From: 13-1-40CM-70-15 sp964641215
GTDB taxonomy: Bacteria > Gemmatimonadota > Gemmatimonadetes > Gemmatimonadales > GWC2-71-9
DNA: 6,788 nucleotides
Direction: 5' to 3'
Assembly: GCA_964641215.1 (NCBI GenBank)
Contig: CAZXKD010000151.1
Coordinates: 1-6,788, forward strand
How positions within the stretch are numbered: the first letter of the stretch is position 1; every line of letters begins with the position of its first letter. Below, piece by piece: positions 6,545 to 6,788 of this stretch. Under the pieces are notes generated by a model, which saw only the letters and a program-made list of their open reading frames with translations, was not told where the DNA came from and did no database searches. The translations under genes were made by a program, and so were the position numbers.

Positions 6545-6788
6545 CCTGAGGCGTGTTCCCGCCCTGCGGCCGAAAGCGGGCTGGCTGGTCGCGACGCTGC
6601 TGCACGTCGTCGCGGTGGTGGCGCTGTTCGTGCTGCCGCTGGCGGCGCCGTGGGGCAAGGAGCACGCGACCTACGTCACGCTCGTCCCCGAGACGCCGCC
6701 CTACAGCGGGACCGACCGGCCCCACACCCGGCGACCGAGCGGATTCGCGCGGTCCAAACAGCCGGCTGACACCGCGACGCCGCAGGCG
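6537..6788 (+). CDS. TonB-like membrane-anchored protein, 5' part (truncated by window end)
   Basis: The open frame runs to the window edge. It reads RRVPALRPKAGW followed by a hydrophobic helix (about LVATLLHVVAVVALFVLPLAA), then a stretch rich in Pro, Thr and charged residues (VTLVPETPPYSG...). A short basic N-terminus, one membrane helix and a Pro-rich extension are the usual start of TonB-type energy transducers. These link inner-membrane proton force to outer-membrane receptors; the diagnostic C-terminal domain is out of view. The start is uncertain. Between the in-frame stop at 6420-6422 and GTG 6615, which lies inside the helix, there is no ATG, GTG or TTG in this frame. The CTG at 6537 (LFDLRR...) would overlap the aminotransferase stop by 8 bases and has GAAAGG (6522-6527) upstream; CTG 6546 or 6564 are alternatives. 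It could also be another membrane-anchored protein. Confidence 0.6.
   Translation, partial: MFDLRRVPALRPKAGWLVATLLHVVAVVALFVLPLAAPWGKEHATYVTLVPETPPYSGTDRPHTRRPSGFARSKQPADTATPQA

Noticed and set aside
6055..6549. Overlapping + strand frame within the aminotransferase gene
   Set aside because: Gly/Arg-rich shadow frame with no family resemblance. The aminotransferase frame carries all PLP motifs here.
1..6788. CRISPR arrays, insertion sequences, tRNA or rRNA genes
   Set aside because: No spaced direct repeats, transposase motifs, cloverleaf or rRNA-like segments were seen. Coding density leaves no room for them.

Overview
This 6.8 kb window is very GC-rich and densely coded. All six recognisable genes lie on the + strand. 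Base composition, the frequent GTG starts, and a Tat-like leader on a protein whose relatives I know mainly from Bacteroidetes and Gemmatimonadetes suggest an uncultured Gemmatimonadota-type or similar high-GC Gram-negative bacterium. A TonB-like fragment at the right edge fits an outer membrane. The taxonomic call is an inference; there is no marker gene here.

Layout. Bases 1-867 are the 3' end of an alpha-helical TPR-type protein. It overlaps by ATGA a 433-residue exported protein (864-2165) of the family databases call 'asparagine synthetase B'. I see no asparagine synthetase domain in it. That gene in turn overlaps by GTGA an 846-residue helicase (2162-4702) with a JAMM/JAB (RadC-like) metalloprotease-type domain fused to a complete DinG/XPD-type iron-sulfur helicase. 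The three genes look translationally coupled. After a 59-bp gap comes a small RidA-family protein with a signal peptide (4762-5307). After a 67-bp gap comes a PLP aminotransferase of the LL-diaminopimelate aminotransferase type (5375-6544). The window ends in the first 84 or so codons of a TonB-like membrane-anchored protein that seems to begin at a non-standard codon overlapping the aminotransferase stop.

How the genes may work together. The helicase is a DNA-maintenance enzyme, probably tied to repair or R-loop removal. Its coupling to an exported protein and a TPR protein is not explained by a known pathway. RidA proteins often act on reactive imines made by PLP enzymes, so the RidA-like/aminotransferase pair looks meaningful at first. 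However, this RidA-like protein appears exported and lacks the deaminase arginine, which argues against the standard role.

The most unusual features are: (1) an inverted array of degenerate 8-bp repeats (CNGTCGGA) that makes up the leader-coding part of the 864-2165 gene; (2) the JAMM-DinG fusion with both halves' motifs intact; (3) an exported RidA-family protein missing its active-site residues. No mobile element, CRISPR array, RNA gene or convincing terminator was seen, and no gene-free stretch exceeds 300 bases.
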